From Rhodobiaceae bacterium UBA4490 (lineage in GTDB: Bacteria; Pseudomonadota; Alphaproteobacteria; Parvibaculales; Parvibaculaceae), in the NCBI GenBank assembly GCA_002389665.1, contig DGNO01000004.1, forward strand, positions 361,513 to 425,512: a stretch of 64,000 nt of DNA, in the 5' to 3' direction. The notes under the pieces are model-generated. The model was not told where the DNA came from. It ran no database searches and saw only the letters and a list, made by a program, of their open reading frames with translations. The position numbers were made by a program, and so were the translations under genes. Below, one piece after another: positions 29,286-37,618 of this stretch (its first letter is position 1; each line of letters starts with the position of its first letter).

Positions 29286-29322
29286 TCTTGGGGTCGCGGG
29301 AAGCGCTGCCTCCCTGCGCCGC

Positions 29323-30105
29323 TTAGCGCGGGGCCATGCGGATGGCGCCGTCGAGGCGGACATCTTCACCGTTGAAATAGCCATTGGTGATCATGGTCTT
29401 GGCGAGCGCCGCATATTCGGCCGGCTCACCCAGACGCGGCGGGAACGGCACCTGCGCGCCCAGCGCCTGTTTCACTTTTTCCGGTGCGCCGGCAAGAAGC
29501 GGCGTGTTGAAGATGCCGGGCAGGATCGTGTTCACACGAATGCCTTCGCGCGACAGGTCGCGGGCGATCGGCAGCGTCATGCCGACAACACCGCCCTTGG
29601 AAGCGGAATAAGCGGCCTGGCCGATCTGGCCGTCTTCGGCGGCAACGGAAGCCGTGTTGACCATGGCGCCGCGCTCGCCGCCTTCCAGCGGATCCAGCGA
29701 CATCATGCCCGCAGCCGATTTGGCGATGCAGCGGAACGTACCCACGAGGTTGATCTGGATGATCAGGTTGAACTTATCGAGCGGGAAATGGTCGATCGCG
29801 CCCGTTTCCTTGTTGCGGCTTGCCGTCTTGATGGCGTTGCCCGTGCCTGCGCAGTTCACCAGAATACGCTCCTGGCCGATGGCCGCGCGCGCCTTGGCGA
29901 AACCGGCATCGACGCTGGCTTCGTCCGTGACGTTCACATTGCAGAAAACGCCGCCCAGTTCCTTGGCAACGGCTTCGCCTTTTTCCTCGTTGAGGTCGAA
30001 AATGGCAACTTTCACACCGTCTTCGGCCAGCGCGCGGGCGGTTGCTTCACCAAGGCCCGAGGCACCGCCGGTGATCACGGCGCTGATATTGGAATCGAGT
30101 TTCAT
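29323..30105 (-). CDS. SDR oxidoreductase, 3-hydroxyacyl-CoA dehydrogenase type II-like
   Basis: The product has 260 residues from ATG 30105 (AGGGAGAAG upstream). TGGASGLG (about 12-19) and Asp36 in VAIFDLNEEKG suggest NAD. VNCAGTG replaces NNAG, and the catalytic Tyr and Lys are in YSASKGG. The long insertion NAIKTASRNKETGAIDHFPL and the end GEDVRLDGAIRMAPR are typical of HSD10-like short-chain 3-hydroxyacyl-CoA dehydrogenases. These act in beta-oxidation of branched or short acyl-CoA. The substrate remains inferred. Confidence 0.88.
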   Translation of the reverse strand: MKLDSNISAVITGGASGLGEATARALAEDGVKVAIFDLNEEKGEAVAKELGGVFCNVNVTDEASVDAGFAKARAAIGQERILVNCAGTGNAIKTASRNKETGAIDHFPLDKFNLIIQINLVGTFRCIAKSAAGMMSLDPLEGGERGAMVNTASVAAEDGQIGQAAYSASKGGVVGMTLPIARDLSREGIRVNTILPGIFNTPLLAGAPEKVKQALGAQVPFPPRLGEPAEYAALAKTMITNGYFNGEDVRLDGAIRMAPR

Positions 30106-30274
30106 CTGCTTCTCCCTGTTCTGCCGCGCGGGCCCGAGCTTGCGGAACTGCGCGCGGCTATCGTTCATGTCGGCTCTTGCTGGCAAGCGATTTAGCAGAT
30201 TTTCAAAGGGCTTGGCGAGTTTTTCAGCCCGAAAAGAAGGGATTTGAGGGCTTGACGCAACGTTTCCCTGAAGA

Positions 30275-30314
30275 AAGGCCCGGCTCCCGCAAAGCGCGGA
30301 GCCGGGCCTTTTTT
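30275..30314 (-). terminator. Bidirectional terminator
   Basis: AAGGCCCGGCTCC / GGAGCCGGGCCTT with a short loop and T6 on the plus strand. On the minus strand it is followed by TCTTC. It lies 17 bases after the stop of the membrane protein gene at 30331, which it most likely serves. Confidence 0.8.
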
Positions 30315-30330
30315 GAACCTAAAGAGGGGA

Positions 30331-30972
30331 TCAGCGCCCGCGCAGTTTCAGGATCGCAATGATGTGCAGGATCATGAAGACCGGCACCAGGAAGGAGGGG
30401 ATCATGGTGAGCGGAAATTCCGCCAAGAGCCCCGTATGCAGATCGCCTGCCTGATAGACCGGCCCGTTCTCCCGCAGGATCACGCCCATTGCAAAGGCAC
30501 TGATAAAATCGAGGAAGCCGATAAAGATGAGGCCATAGGCGGCGGTGCGCCAGCCCGCGCTTTTCTGCCAGATCATCAGCGCCACAAAGGGGGCGGCGAG
30601 ACCCACCAGAATGTCGCCATAGCCCGCCGGAATGGCGAAGGTGCCGGGCAGAAGACCGTAGCCCCAGGTGAAGACGAAGGCCGCGCCGACGACGCGCCAG
30701 CCCTGAACGGCGGTCACAAGGCCAAGATCGATGGCGCCGACCCAGGCTTTCACCCCGCTAAGCGTGCGGTAGGCGAGAAGGAAGAGCGCGGGCGGCAGAA
30801 GCGCGGCCACCACGATGGCGAAGGGCGGCTGATCGCCCACCGCATCGAACACGCCGTTCTTGGCGGCGGTCATGACGGTCATGCCCCAAATGGCGAGCAG
30901 GATAAGGACCAGCGGTTTCAACAGCGGCTGGCCGGAAGCCGGTGCGGCCGCCTTCATATTGGTGTCGGTCAT
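30331..30972 (-). CDS. Polytopic membrane protein of unknown function, MarR-controlled
   Basis: The product has 213 residues from ATG 30972 (AAAGGAA nine bases upstream). A short hydrophilic N-terminus is followed by about six membrane helices, with AGYGDILVGLAAPFVALMIWQ and MTVMTAAKNGVFDAVGDQPP as the most distinctive parts. I do not recognise a named family. It sits downstream of the MarR gene at 31026-31457. It has a near-copy of that gene's palindromic operator 12 bases before its ATG, so it is the probable target of that regulator. Confidence 0.75.
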   Translation of the reverse strand: MTDTNMKAAAPASGQPLLKPLVLILLAIWGMTVMTAAKNGVFDAVGDQPPFAIVVAALLPPALFLLAYRTLSGVKAWVGAIDLGLVTAVQGWRVVGAAFVFTWGYGLLPGTFAIPAGYGDILVGLAAPFVALMIWQKSAGWRTAAYGLIFIGFLDFISAFAMGVILRENGPVYQAGDLHTGLLAEFPLTMIPSFLVPVFMILHIIAILKLRGR

Positions 30973-30983
30973 GAGCGGTTCCT

Positions 30984-31003
30984 TTAGGTGTAGATACACA
31001 TTT
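30984..31003 (-). promoter_or_regulatory. Second MarR operator copy upstream of the membrane protein gene
   Basis: TTAGGTGTAGATACACATTT matches 16 of 20 positions of the perfect palindrome at 31458-31477. It ends 12 bases from the ATG at 30972, so it overlaps the likely promoter or start of the transcript. Confidence 0.65.
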
Positions 31004-31025
31004 AGGGGTAAATAAAAAGCGGGGC

Positions 31026-31457
31026 TCAGCCCGCCGCTTGAGAAAGAAGCGAAAGCAGCTGCTGGGCAGGCTCCGCGCCGAGCTCGGCCACTTTCTTTTC
31101 CTGAAAGGCGCGCCAGAGCGGCAGCGCACGGCGATAAGCCTTCTCGCCTTCAGCGCTTAAAGCTGCAATGCGGCGGCGTTTGTCATTGCCCTGCCGGTAG
31201 GCGATGAGCCCGTCCCGCTCCAAAAGCGCCAGATTGCGCGTCAGTGTCGTGCGGTCCGTGCCGAGCGCCTCGGCAAGCTGGGCGATGGGAAGCGGTCCCG
31301 CCTCTTCCAGTACCGCCAGAACGGCGAATTGCGCCGAGCCAAGACCGGCTGGTTTCAACGCCCCATCGAGATCGCGCGCAATCAGCCGCGCCGCGCGGCG
31401 CAGGTTGAAGCAGAGACAGGCGGCGGGCGAGGCCAGATCGGTGGTTTTCAAATTCAT
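31026..31457 (-). CDS. MarR-family transcriptional regulator, autoregulated
   Basis: The product has 143 residues. MarR core: N-terminal dimer helix (CFNLRRAARLIARDLDGAL), winged helix IAQLAEALGTDRTTLTRNLALLERDGLIAY (about 57-86), and wing GNDKRRRIAALS. The ATG at 31457 directly touches a perfect 20-bp palindrome (31458-31477). That palindrome contains the -10 of a near-perfect promoter, so repression of its own gene is very likely. There is no room for an RBS, so the mRNA appears leaderless. The related site before the next gene indicates a small regulon. The ligand is unknown. Confidence 0.9.
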   Translation of the reverse strand: MNLKTTDLASPAACLCFNLRRAARLIARDLDGALKPAGLGSAQFAVLAVLEEAGPLPIAQLAEALGTDRTTLTRNLALLERDGLIAYRQGNDKRRRIAALSAEGEKAYRRALPLWRAFQEKKVAELGAEPAQQLLSLLSQAAG

Positions 31458-31492
31458 TTAGGTGTATATACACCTAATTAGCGGAATGTCAA
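31458..31492 (-). promoter_or_regulatory. Promoter and perfect 20-bp palindromic operator of the MarR gene
   Basis: TTAGGTGTATATACACCTAA (31458-31477) is identical to its reverse complement. On the minus strand, consensus TTGACA (31492-31487), 16 bases and TATATA (31470-31465) form the promoter. The -10 is at the centre of the palindrome and the predicted transcript start is at or next to the ATG (31457). Confidence 0.8.
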
Positions 31493-31558
31493 GACCGCCG
31501 CCCTCCCCGCATCTTCCCAGCCTTGTCTTTGCCATTTTGCGGGCCCACATTTCACCCC

Positions 31559-31987
31559 ATGAGCAAACGGCCCGACAGCGCTGCCCTGCCGGATTTCGAA
31601 GATCCGGCCTACCAACTGCCCGCCGCCGTGGCGCAGAACCGCACCCGTGTGAAAAAAGGCTTCTGGCGCAAATTGCTGCGCGTCGCCGGGCGCGTGCCCT
31701 TCGCCGAAGAAGCGGCGGCGGCTTATTATTGCGCGCTCGACCCCCAGACACCCACCCGGGTGCGCGCAACGCTGCTGGCAGCGCTTGCCTATTTCGTCAC
31801 CCCGGCCGATTTCATTCCCGATGTCATCGCCGCCTTCGGCTTCACCGACGATGCAACCGTGCTGATGATGGCGCTCTCGCTCGTCTCCGGCCATCTGACC
31901 GACAAGCACCGGGCGGCGGCGCGCAAGGCGCTTGGCAAAACACCGCCGCACGAACCGCACGAGAATGCGGAAAGCGGGCCCCGCTAG
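31559..31987 (+). CDS. YkvA/DUF1232 family membrane-associated protein
   Basis: The product has 142 residues from ATG 31559. The DUF1232 core ATLLAALAYFVTPADFIPDVIAAFGFTDDATVL (about 75-107) is clear. It is amphipathic and membrane-associated, preceded by a basic helical segment and followed by a His/Glu/Pro tail. The family has no established activity. An earlier GTG-type start in the same frame lacks an RBS. It is divergent from the MarR gene. Confidence 0.85.
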   Translation: MSKRPDSAALPDFEDPAYQLPAAVAQNRTRVKKGFWRKLLRVAGRVPFAEEAAAAYYCALDPQTPTRVRATLLAALAYFVTPADFIPDVIAAFGFTDDATVLMMALSLVSGHLTDKHRAAARKALGKTPPHEPHENAESGPR

Positions 31988-31996
31988 AAGCGCCGC

Positions 31997-32935
31997 TTAC
32001 TCGGGCAGGCGCTCCACTGACTTTTCGGCGGCCCTGGCTTCTCTCGCCGCTTGCGATTCCCGCCGCACGATATAAAGCGCCGCGCCGATGATCACGGCGG
32101 CGCCTGCCAGCGTCCAGATCGTGGGGATATCGCCGAAGATCACGATCCCGGCAAGCGCGAGGAAGATGAGGCGGGAATATTCGAACGGCGCGATCACCGT
32201 CGCCTCGCCCACCCTGTAGCCGCGGATGAAACAATTATGCGAGGCCGCCCCCGCGCTGCCCATAATCGCAAGCAGCGCCAATTGCTCCCAGCTTGGCATG
32301 ATCCAGACGAGATAGGCCGGAATGGACGTGACGATGAGCCCGCCCACCCCGGTATAGAACATCAGCGTGATGGGCTGGTCGTAGCGCGAGGCGATTTTGA
32401 CGAGCACCGTGGCGAGCGCCACAAGCGCTGCGCCCAAAAGCGCGACGAGCGCCGCCGGATCGAGCGCGCCTGTCGGGCGCAGCATGATGAGGACGCCGCC
32501 AAAGCCGACAAGGGCGGCGATGACCCGCCGCTTGCCGATGGGTTCGGAAAGCAGCAGCGCAGCCAGCGGCACGAGAAAAAGCGTGCGTGAGAAGTTCAGC
32601 GCTTGGGCATCCGCCAGGGGTAAATGCGCGAAAGCATAGAACCCGCAAATCATCGCCGAGGAGCCGACAAAGCCGCGCAGCATTTGCAGCGGCAGCACCT
32701 TGGTGCGGATGCCGCCTTCCGCGCCGCCTGCCCGGATGAGAAAAGGCAGAATAACGATGATCTGAAAAAGCTGCCGGAAGAAGGAGACCTGAAACGGATC
32801 GAATGTCTGGCCGAGATGTTTGACCAGCACCGCCATCACCACAAATAGCATGGCGGAGAGAAGCAGCCAGAGCGCGCCTTGCACATTGGCAGGCAGGGCC
32901 GTGAGGCGGGCGGTCATTTCTTCACGTCGGCTCAT
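31997..32935 (-). CDS. DMT superfamily transporter (EamA domains)
   Basis: The product has 312 residues with ten membrane helices in two EamA repeats. The first repeat starts NVQGALWLLLSAMLFVVMAVLVKHLG. The second starts LLGAALVALATVLVKIASRYDQP and ends with the helix IWTLAGAAVIIGAALYIVRRE. MLRGFVGSSAMICGFYAFAHLPLADAQALNF is the family loop-3 signature. It is an inner-membrane drug or metabolite exporter of unknown substrate, convergent with the DUF1232 gene. Confidence 0.92.
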   Translation of the reverse strand: MSRREEMTARLTALPANVQGALWLLLSAMLFVVMAVLVKHLGQTFDPFQVSFFRQLFQIIVILPFLIRAGGAEGGIRTKVLPLQMLRGFVGSSAMICGFYAFAHLPLADAQALNFSRTLFLVPLAALLLSEPIGKRRVIAALVGFGGVLIMLRPTGALDPAALVALLGAALVALATVLVKIASRYDQPITLMFYTGVGGLIVTSIPAYLVWIMPSWEQLALLAIMGSAGAASHNCFIRGYRVGEATVIAPFEYSRLIFLALAGIVIFGDIPTIWTLAGAAVIIGAALYIVRRESQAAREARAAEKSVERLPE

Positions 32936-33030
32936 TATTTCCGCCTTTCCTTACCTCTCAGGTCATTGCCGCCAAACACGGGCACGGCTCATAACCCCTG
33001 CATCTACTCACCAGAGCCAGGACGCATCCC

Positions 33031-33459
33031 ATGGACGAGACCTTCAAAGACATGATCGCCGGCGCCGTTGCCGGCGCGCCTTACGGCAAGACCCTGGGCT
33101 TTGAGCTGACGGGCCTTGAAGAAGACCGCGCCGTTCTTTCCCTGCCCTACCGCGAGGCGCTGACCACGATCGGCACCATGGTGCATGGCGGCGCGATCGC
33201 CTCGCTTGTTGATGCCGCCGCCACCGCCGCTTGCTGGGCAACATCCCGTTTGCCGGAAAATCCGCGCGGCTCGACCATCGGCTTTTCCATCAATTATCTC
33301 GATGCCGCGTTGAGCGCGGACCTTATCGCCGATGCCCGCGTCATCCGCCGCGGCGGCTCGGTGCATGTGGCGACTATCATGGTCAGCGACAAGGCAGGAA
33401 AGCAGATCGCCCAGGCGACGGTCACTTATAAGCTTTCCGGTAAACCCTCCGGCAAATAG
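33031..33459 (+). CDS. PaaI-family hotdog thioesterase
   Basis: The product has 142 residues. The hotdog fold is seen in IGTMVHGGAIASLVDAAATAAC, with the HGG motif of PaaI-type acyl-CoA thioesterases and the acidic residue on the central helix (Asp60 area). The second half GFSINYLDAALSADLIADARVIRRGGSVHVATIMVSD is the standard beta sheet. It hydrolyses acyl-CoA, possibly aromatic or medium chain. ATG 33031 has only a weak RBS. Confidence 0.88.
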   Translation: MDETFKDMIAGAVAGAPYGKTLGFELTGLEEDRAVLSLPYREALTTIGTMVHGGAIASLVDAAATAACWATSRLPENPRGSTIGFSINYLDAALSADLIADARVIRRGGSVHVATIMVSDKAGKQIAQATVTYKLSGKPSGK

Positions 33460-33473
33460 GCGGCCCGCCCACC

Positions 33474-34715
33474 TTACCGCGTCCAGGCGCCGCCTTCATT
33501 CGTGCGGTAGCCGATGGCGCGGTAGGCGGCATCGACCACGGCCTGGCCGCGCTCGTTGAGCAGAATGCCCATGCCCATCTGGTTCATCGAATACCCGAAG
33601 CTCATACCGGCTTCCGGATCGGCAAAGCCGATGGAGCCGCCCATGCCGACATGACCGAAAGCGGCTTCGGAAAGAATGACCGACGACTGATTGCCGGGCG
33701 TTTCGCCCCGGTTGTCCATCGACTTCATGAAGCCGAGCCCGAAACGGGTCGGGATAAGCAGTGTTGCATCCTCGCGCGTTGCCATGGAAACACGGCTCAT
33801 ACGCGTCACGGCTTCCGGCGAAACGAGTTTGACGCCGCCCAGTGCGCCGCCATTGGCAAGCGGCGCATACATGCCCGCAAGGCCCCGTCCGTTCGTGATG
33901 CCATTGGCCGAGCCGATTTCGGCTTCATGGGCGGCGCGTGAATTGAAATCCGCCTTGCCGTTATTCATCAGGAAGAGCGACGAGGGTGAAGCAGGATCGG
34001 AAAGAATGGCCTGCGTGAATTTGCCGACCGGCGCTTCAGGATCGAGCGGCGCATTGATCATGCCGGCAACGCGCGGCTCTTTATCTTCCGGCAGCCCGAT
34101 CCAGAAATCGAGGCCGAGCGGGCGCGCCACTTCTTCCTGAAAAAACTGCCCCAGCGGCTTGCCCGCCACGCGGCGCACGATTTCGCCCACCGTCCAGGCG
34201 AAAGTGACGCCGTGATAGCCGTTGCGCGTGCCCGGCTTCCAGAAGGCTTCCTCGCGCGCGACGAGATCCGTCATATAATCCCAGTCGTAATAGGCGCCGT
34301 CTTTCAATTGCGCGCGGATATGCGGCACGCCGACGGAATGATCGAGCATCATGCCGACTGTCGCTTCTTCCTTGCCGTTCACCGCAAATTCCGGCCAGAT
34401 TTCTTTAACCGGCTGGTTGAAATCAAGCTGGCCCCGGTCGGCAAGCATATGCGCGCAAAGCGCCGCCACGCCCTTCGTGCAAGAAAAGACGATGGAGATC
34501 GTGTCTTCTTCCCAGGCCGCGCCGTCTTTTGCTTTATGCCCGCCCCATAGATCGGCAACGGTCTTGCCCTCATGAGTGATGCAGACGCTCGCGCCCACTT
34601 CGCCGCGCGAGATGAAGTTTTCCGCAAAGGCCGCCGCCACGCCTTCAAAGCCGCTGGCGCAGCTGCCCCGGATGACGGCCTTGCCGGCCTCTTGCTCGAT
34701 CTTTTGCATGGTCAT
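33474..34715 (-). CDS. Serine hydrolase of the beta-lactamase / EstB class C family
   Basis: The product has 413 residues from ATG 34715 (GGGGAAA upstream). The catalytic SxxK is Ser78-Cys-Thr-Lys81. The YxN equivalent is Tyr-His in NGYHGVTFAW. The third motif is GHVGMGGSIGFADPEAG, as in the EstB and LACTB-like esterases that hydrolyse short-chain esters rather than beta-lactams. No signal peptide is seen, so it is probably cytosolic. It is followed by a PaaI thioesterase on the opposite strand, 15 bases away. Confidence 0.9.
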   Translation of the reverse strand: MTMQKIEQEAGKAVIRGSCASGFEGVAAAFAENFISRGEVGASVCITHEGKTVADLWGGHKAKDGAAWEEDTISIVFSCTKGVAALCAHMLADRGQLDFNQPVKEIWPEFAVNGKEEATVGMMLDHSVGVPHIRAQLKDGAYYDWDYMTDLVAREEAFWKPGTRNGYHGVTFAWTVGEIVRRVAGKPLGQFFQEEVARPLGLDFWIGLPEDKEPRVAGMINAPLDPEAPVGKFTQAILSDPASPSSLFLMNNGKADFNSRAAHEAEIGSANGITNGRGLAGMYAPLANGGALGGVKLVSPEAVTRMSRVSMATREDATLLIPTRFGLGFMKSMDNRGETPGNQSSVILSEAAFGHVGMGGSIGFADPEAGMSFGYSMNQMGMGILLNERGQAVVDAAYRAIGYRTNEGGAWTR

Positions 34716-34750
34716 GACGTTTCCCCGTTTCTGCAGCGCTTTCATGCGCC

Positions 34751-35488
34751 TTATTGCGATTGTGTTTGTGCACCGGTATTTCTCCGGCTTTGCAGAATTC
34801 CCCTGATCTTCGGTTTGAGCTGCCGCGTCAGATAAGCATAACCCTGTTTCGACAGCGACATGCCGTCCCAGCGGAAAAGCGCGTCTTTCAGCTCATCTTC
34901 TTCGGTGAAGAAACCGGGCGTCAGATCGATGAAATGAACCGGCGCACGTTCCTCGGCAAGCTGGCGAAGCAGCGCATTGGTGCGCTTTGCGCCCGGCCAG
35001 CGCGACATGCGCATCGGGGCGGGCGGCACGGAAACGATCAGCACCGGCGCATCCACCCCATGGGCACGAATGGCCGCCAGAAAGATTTGCGTTTGCGCAA
35101 GCACATCTTCCGGGCGGCGCCCGCGCACATCCGCCAGATCTTCATCGCCCGCCATTATGACAATGAGGCTCGGCTCATAAGGTTTGACGATGCGGGCCGC
35201 ATAATGGGTGAGATGGGCGATACGCGCCCCGCCAAAGCCGCGGTTCAGCGCATCGAAAGGCATCATGTCGGCGCTAAGCGTTTCCCACAGCCGGACATCG
35301 CGCCCGCCGATGAAAAGCACCGCGCCTTTCTCCGGCGGGTTGGAGATATCGCGGCGCTCGAAGGCCGCGATATCCCCTTCCCAGTAGGAAGGCTCGCCGG
35401 AGGCGAACAGCACATAAACGAGAAAGCCGAACAGAAGCACAAGCGTGCCGCCGATAAGCGCGGTCCAACTGATTGCGATGCGCCCCAT
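34751..35488 (-). CDS. SGNH/GDSL-family protein without the usual catalytic residues
   Basis: The product has 245 residues with an N-terminal membrane anchor (about 9-29). The fold is clearly SGNH: VLFIGGRDVRLWETL (block I), LNRGFGGARIAHLTHYA (block II), LIVIMAGDEDLAD (block III), FRWDGMSLSKQGYAYL (block V). Compared with active relatives, the nucleophile Ser is Gly62, the block-III Asn is Glu116 and the block-V His is Ser211; Asp208 remains. It is therefore probably a non-enzymatic, membrane-anchored pseudo-hydrolase. The coding frame is intact, so it is not a simple pseudogene. It lies 35 bases upstream of the serine hydrolase gene on the same strand. Confidence 0.82.
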   Translation of the reverse strand: MGRIAISWTALIGGTLVLLFGFLVYVLFASGEPSYWEGDIAAFERRDISNPPEKGAVLFIGGRDVRLWETLSADMMPFDALNRGFGGARIAHLTHYAARIVKPYEPSLIVIMAGDEDLADVRGRRPEDVLAQTQIFLAAIRAHGVDAPVLIVSVPPAPMRMSRWPGAKRTNALLRQLAEERAPVHFIDLTPGFFTEEDELKDALFRWDGMSLSKQGYAYLTRQLKPKIRGILQSRRNTGAQTQSQ

Positions 35489-35525
35489 ATGCCCGCCGCT
35501 CCCTCTCGTGCCTTGGCTTTGCCGC

Positions 35526-36527
35526 TTAGCGGACCTGAAGGACGACCTTGCCCTTCACTTTGCGGCCCGCCATATCGTTCAGCGCGGAGGCCACGTCTTC
35601 GAGCTTGTAGCTTTTGGAGACATGCGGCTTGATCTTGCCCGCTTTGAACATCTCCATCAGCTCGCGCAGGTTTTCTTCATGGCGCGCGCGCTCACGGCCC
35701 GTGAAAGCGCCCCAGAAGACACCGACGATCTGACAACCTTTGAGCAGCGCGAGGTTGAGCGGAATTTTGGGAATGTCGCCCGCGGCAAAACCGACAACGA
35801 GATAGCGTCCGTTCCAGTTCATGGCGCGCAGCGCCGGTTCCGCATAATCGCCGCCCACCGGATCGTAAAGCACGTCGGCGCCCTGGCCGCCCGTCAGTTC
35901 TTTGATCTTTTCAGAAAGCGCCTTTTGCTGATCCCGGTCGAGCGGACCGGAAGGATAGACGAAACCGTCATCGGCGCCGTGTTCCTTGGCGACAGCGACC
36001 TTGTCTTCCGACGAGGCCCCCGCAATCACCTTCGCACCCATCGCCTTGCCGAGCTCGACGGCGGCAAGGCCGACACCGCCGGCCGCGCCCAGAACCACCA
36101 GCGTTTCGCCGGGCTTGATTTCGGCACGGTCTTTGAGCGCATGATGCGAGGTGCCGTAGGTCATAAGGAAGGCGGAAGCCGTCTCATAATCCATCTCATC
36201 GGGGATCGGCAGCGCGCGGGCCTCTTCCACCGCGATTTCCTCGGCAAAGCCGCCCCAGCCGCAAGAGCCGATGACGCGGTCGCCGACTTTGATCTTTTTC
36301 ACACCGGCGCCGACCTTCGTCACCTTGCCGGAAACCTCACCGCCCGGCGAGAAGGGCAGCGGCGGCTTGAACTGATAAAGGTTCTGGATGATGAGCACGT
36401 CGGGGAAATTCACCGCGGCGCTATGCACCTCGATCACCACTTCCCCGTCTTTCGGCTCGGGGCTCGGCACATCTTCGATGACCAGTTTTTCCGGCGGCCC
36501 GTATTCCTTGCAGAGGACGGCTTTCAT
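35526..36527 (-). CDS. NADPH:quinone oxidoreductase family protein (zinc-free MDR)
   Basis: The product has 333 residues from ATG 36527 (AGGGAGAA upstream). A GroES-like N-terminal domain (FPDVLIIQNLYQFKPPLPFSPGGEVSG) and a Rossmann domain with AAGGVGLAAVELGKAMGAKVIAGASSEDK are visible. There is no zinc-ligand cysteine set. It belongs to the QOR-like group that reduces quinones or enoyl compounds with NADPH. It is divergent from the secreted repeat protein. Confidence 0.92.
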   Translation of the reverse strand: MKAVLCKEYGPPEKLVIEDVPSPEPKDGEVVIEVHSAAVNFPDVLIIQNLYQFKPPLPFSPGGEVSGKVTKVGAGVKKIKVGDRVIGSCGWGGFAEEIAVEEARALPIPDEMDYETASAFLMTYGTSHHALKDRAEIKPGETLVVLGAAGGVGLAAVELGKAMGAKVIAGASSEDKVAVAKEHGADDGFVYPSGPLDRDQQKALSEKIKELTGGQGADVLYDPVGGDYAEPALRAMNWNGRYLVVGFAAGDIPKIPLNLALLKGCQIVGVFWGAFTGRERARHEENLRELMEMFKAGKIKPHVSKSYKLEDVASALNDMAGRKVKGKVVLQVR

Positions 36528-36749
36528 GTCTTTCTCCCTGTTTTGACTGTTGTTTCCAGGATTGCGCCAGGATTGCATTTGGAAATTCCCATTAACCTTC
36601 CCATAGCACAGCCTGCCCGATGGCCGCTAGCGGGCGCGCTCCCGGCACAGGTCAATTTGTCCTTCTGGCACGAAAATCGCTCTCTCGCCCCCGAGCCCGG
36701 ACAATCCGCAAGGGCGTGGCTCAGAACGGTACAACCCAAGGGGAATAAT

Positions 36750-37418
36750 ATGAACTCGATTGTGAAAGGCACGGCGATTGCCGGTCTTCTGACTGTTGCG
36801 CTGACGAACGGCGCGGGGGCTTACGATCTCAACAACGCCATCACGAACGGCCAGACCACACTGCAGGATGTCACCGCCGACACGAACCTGTGGGTGAAAG
36901 CAGTGGACACGAAAGTCGACGTTTCCACCGCCGCTATTGCCAACTCGCTCTCCGCCGAGCTGAAAGGCAATACCTATCTGGAAAACAACCAGGTGCTGGG
37001 GGCAGCAGCCGATGTGAAAGCGGCAACCGTCGTGGAAGCGGAATGGATCGGCGGCAAAGCCACGATCAACACCCAGGCGATCGGCAACAACGTGACGGCC
37101 TCCGTCGCCGATGCGCAGTTCGTCAACATTCACAACAATCAGACCACCGGCTGGCAGGCCCCGCGCCCGACCGATCCGGAAGCCGTTTCCAACGTGACCA
37201 TCGAAAACGCCGCGAAGGTGGACGTTTCCGCCCTTGCCGCCTCCAACGCCTTCGCGCTGGAAAGCAATGCGCAGGAAATCAACCTCACCAGCGCGCAGTT
37301 CAACAACTCGCTGACCACCGCCGTCTCCAATGTCAGCATCGGCTATACGAACGCGCTGAAAAGCTCGAGCGTGGCCATCGGCAATCAGGTCTCCATCGCC
37401 CCGATCGCCATCAAGTAA
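36750..37418 (+). CDS. Secreted repeat protein A, possible matrix or amyloid-type surface protein
   Basis: The product has 222 residues from ATG 36750 (AAGGGG nine bases upstream). A Sec signal is seen at about 1-24 (IAGLLTVALTNGAGAY). The mature part is Asn/Gln/Ala/Thr/Ser/Val-rich with almost no Cys. It repeats a motif of the form A-[IV]-[AG]-N-[SNQ] followed by a short strand: AIANSLSAEL, AIGNNVTASV, AASNAFALES, VAIGNQVSIA. Strands of this kind suggest stacked beta structure as in curli-like fibres or beta-helix adhesins. The C-terminal third (QFNNSLTTAVSNVSIGYTNA) is closely matched in the next gene. I do not recognise a named family. Confidence 0.75.
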   Translation: MNSIVKGTAIAGLLTVALTNGAGAYDLNNAITNGQTTLQDVTADTNLWVKAVDTKVDVSTAAIANSLSAELKGNTYLENNQVLGAAADVKAATVVEAEWIGGKATINTQAIGNNVTASVADAQFVNIHNNQTTGWQAPRPTDPEAVSNVTIENAAKVDVSALAASNAFALESNAQEINLTSAQFNNSLTTAVSNVSIGYTNALKSSSVAIGNQVSIAPIAIK

Positions 37419-37446
37419 ACCGCCCGCTCTTCAAGGTGCGCAAAGG

Positions 37447-37479
37447 ACCGGGAACCGCAAAGGTTCCCGGTTTTCTTTT
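37447..37479 (+). terminator. Terminator after secreted protein A
   Basis: ACCGGGAACC-GCAAA-GGTTCCCGGT, followed by TTTCTTTTG. It lies between the two secreted genes, so they may be separate transcripts or the terminator may lower expression of the second. Confidence 0.85.
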
Positions 37480-37618
37480 GCCCGAATGCCCGTCCCAAAT
37501 CGGGACTCGGCCCGGTTTTCCGCAGTTTCCCGCGCTTGGCATGGCTCTCGCAATACCGTGATCAAGCGCCGTTCTCAGGCTCATATTGAAACAGCAGCCG
37601 CCCGATTGGAGGCACGAC

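Noticed and set aside
35445..36749. Long upstream extension of secreted protein A
   Set aside because: The part before ATG 36750 is antisense to the quinone oxidoreductase gene. The signal peptide and RBS define the real start.
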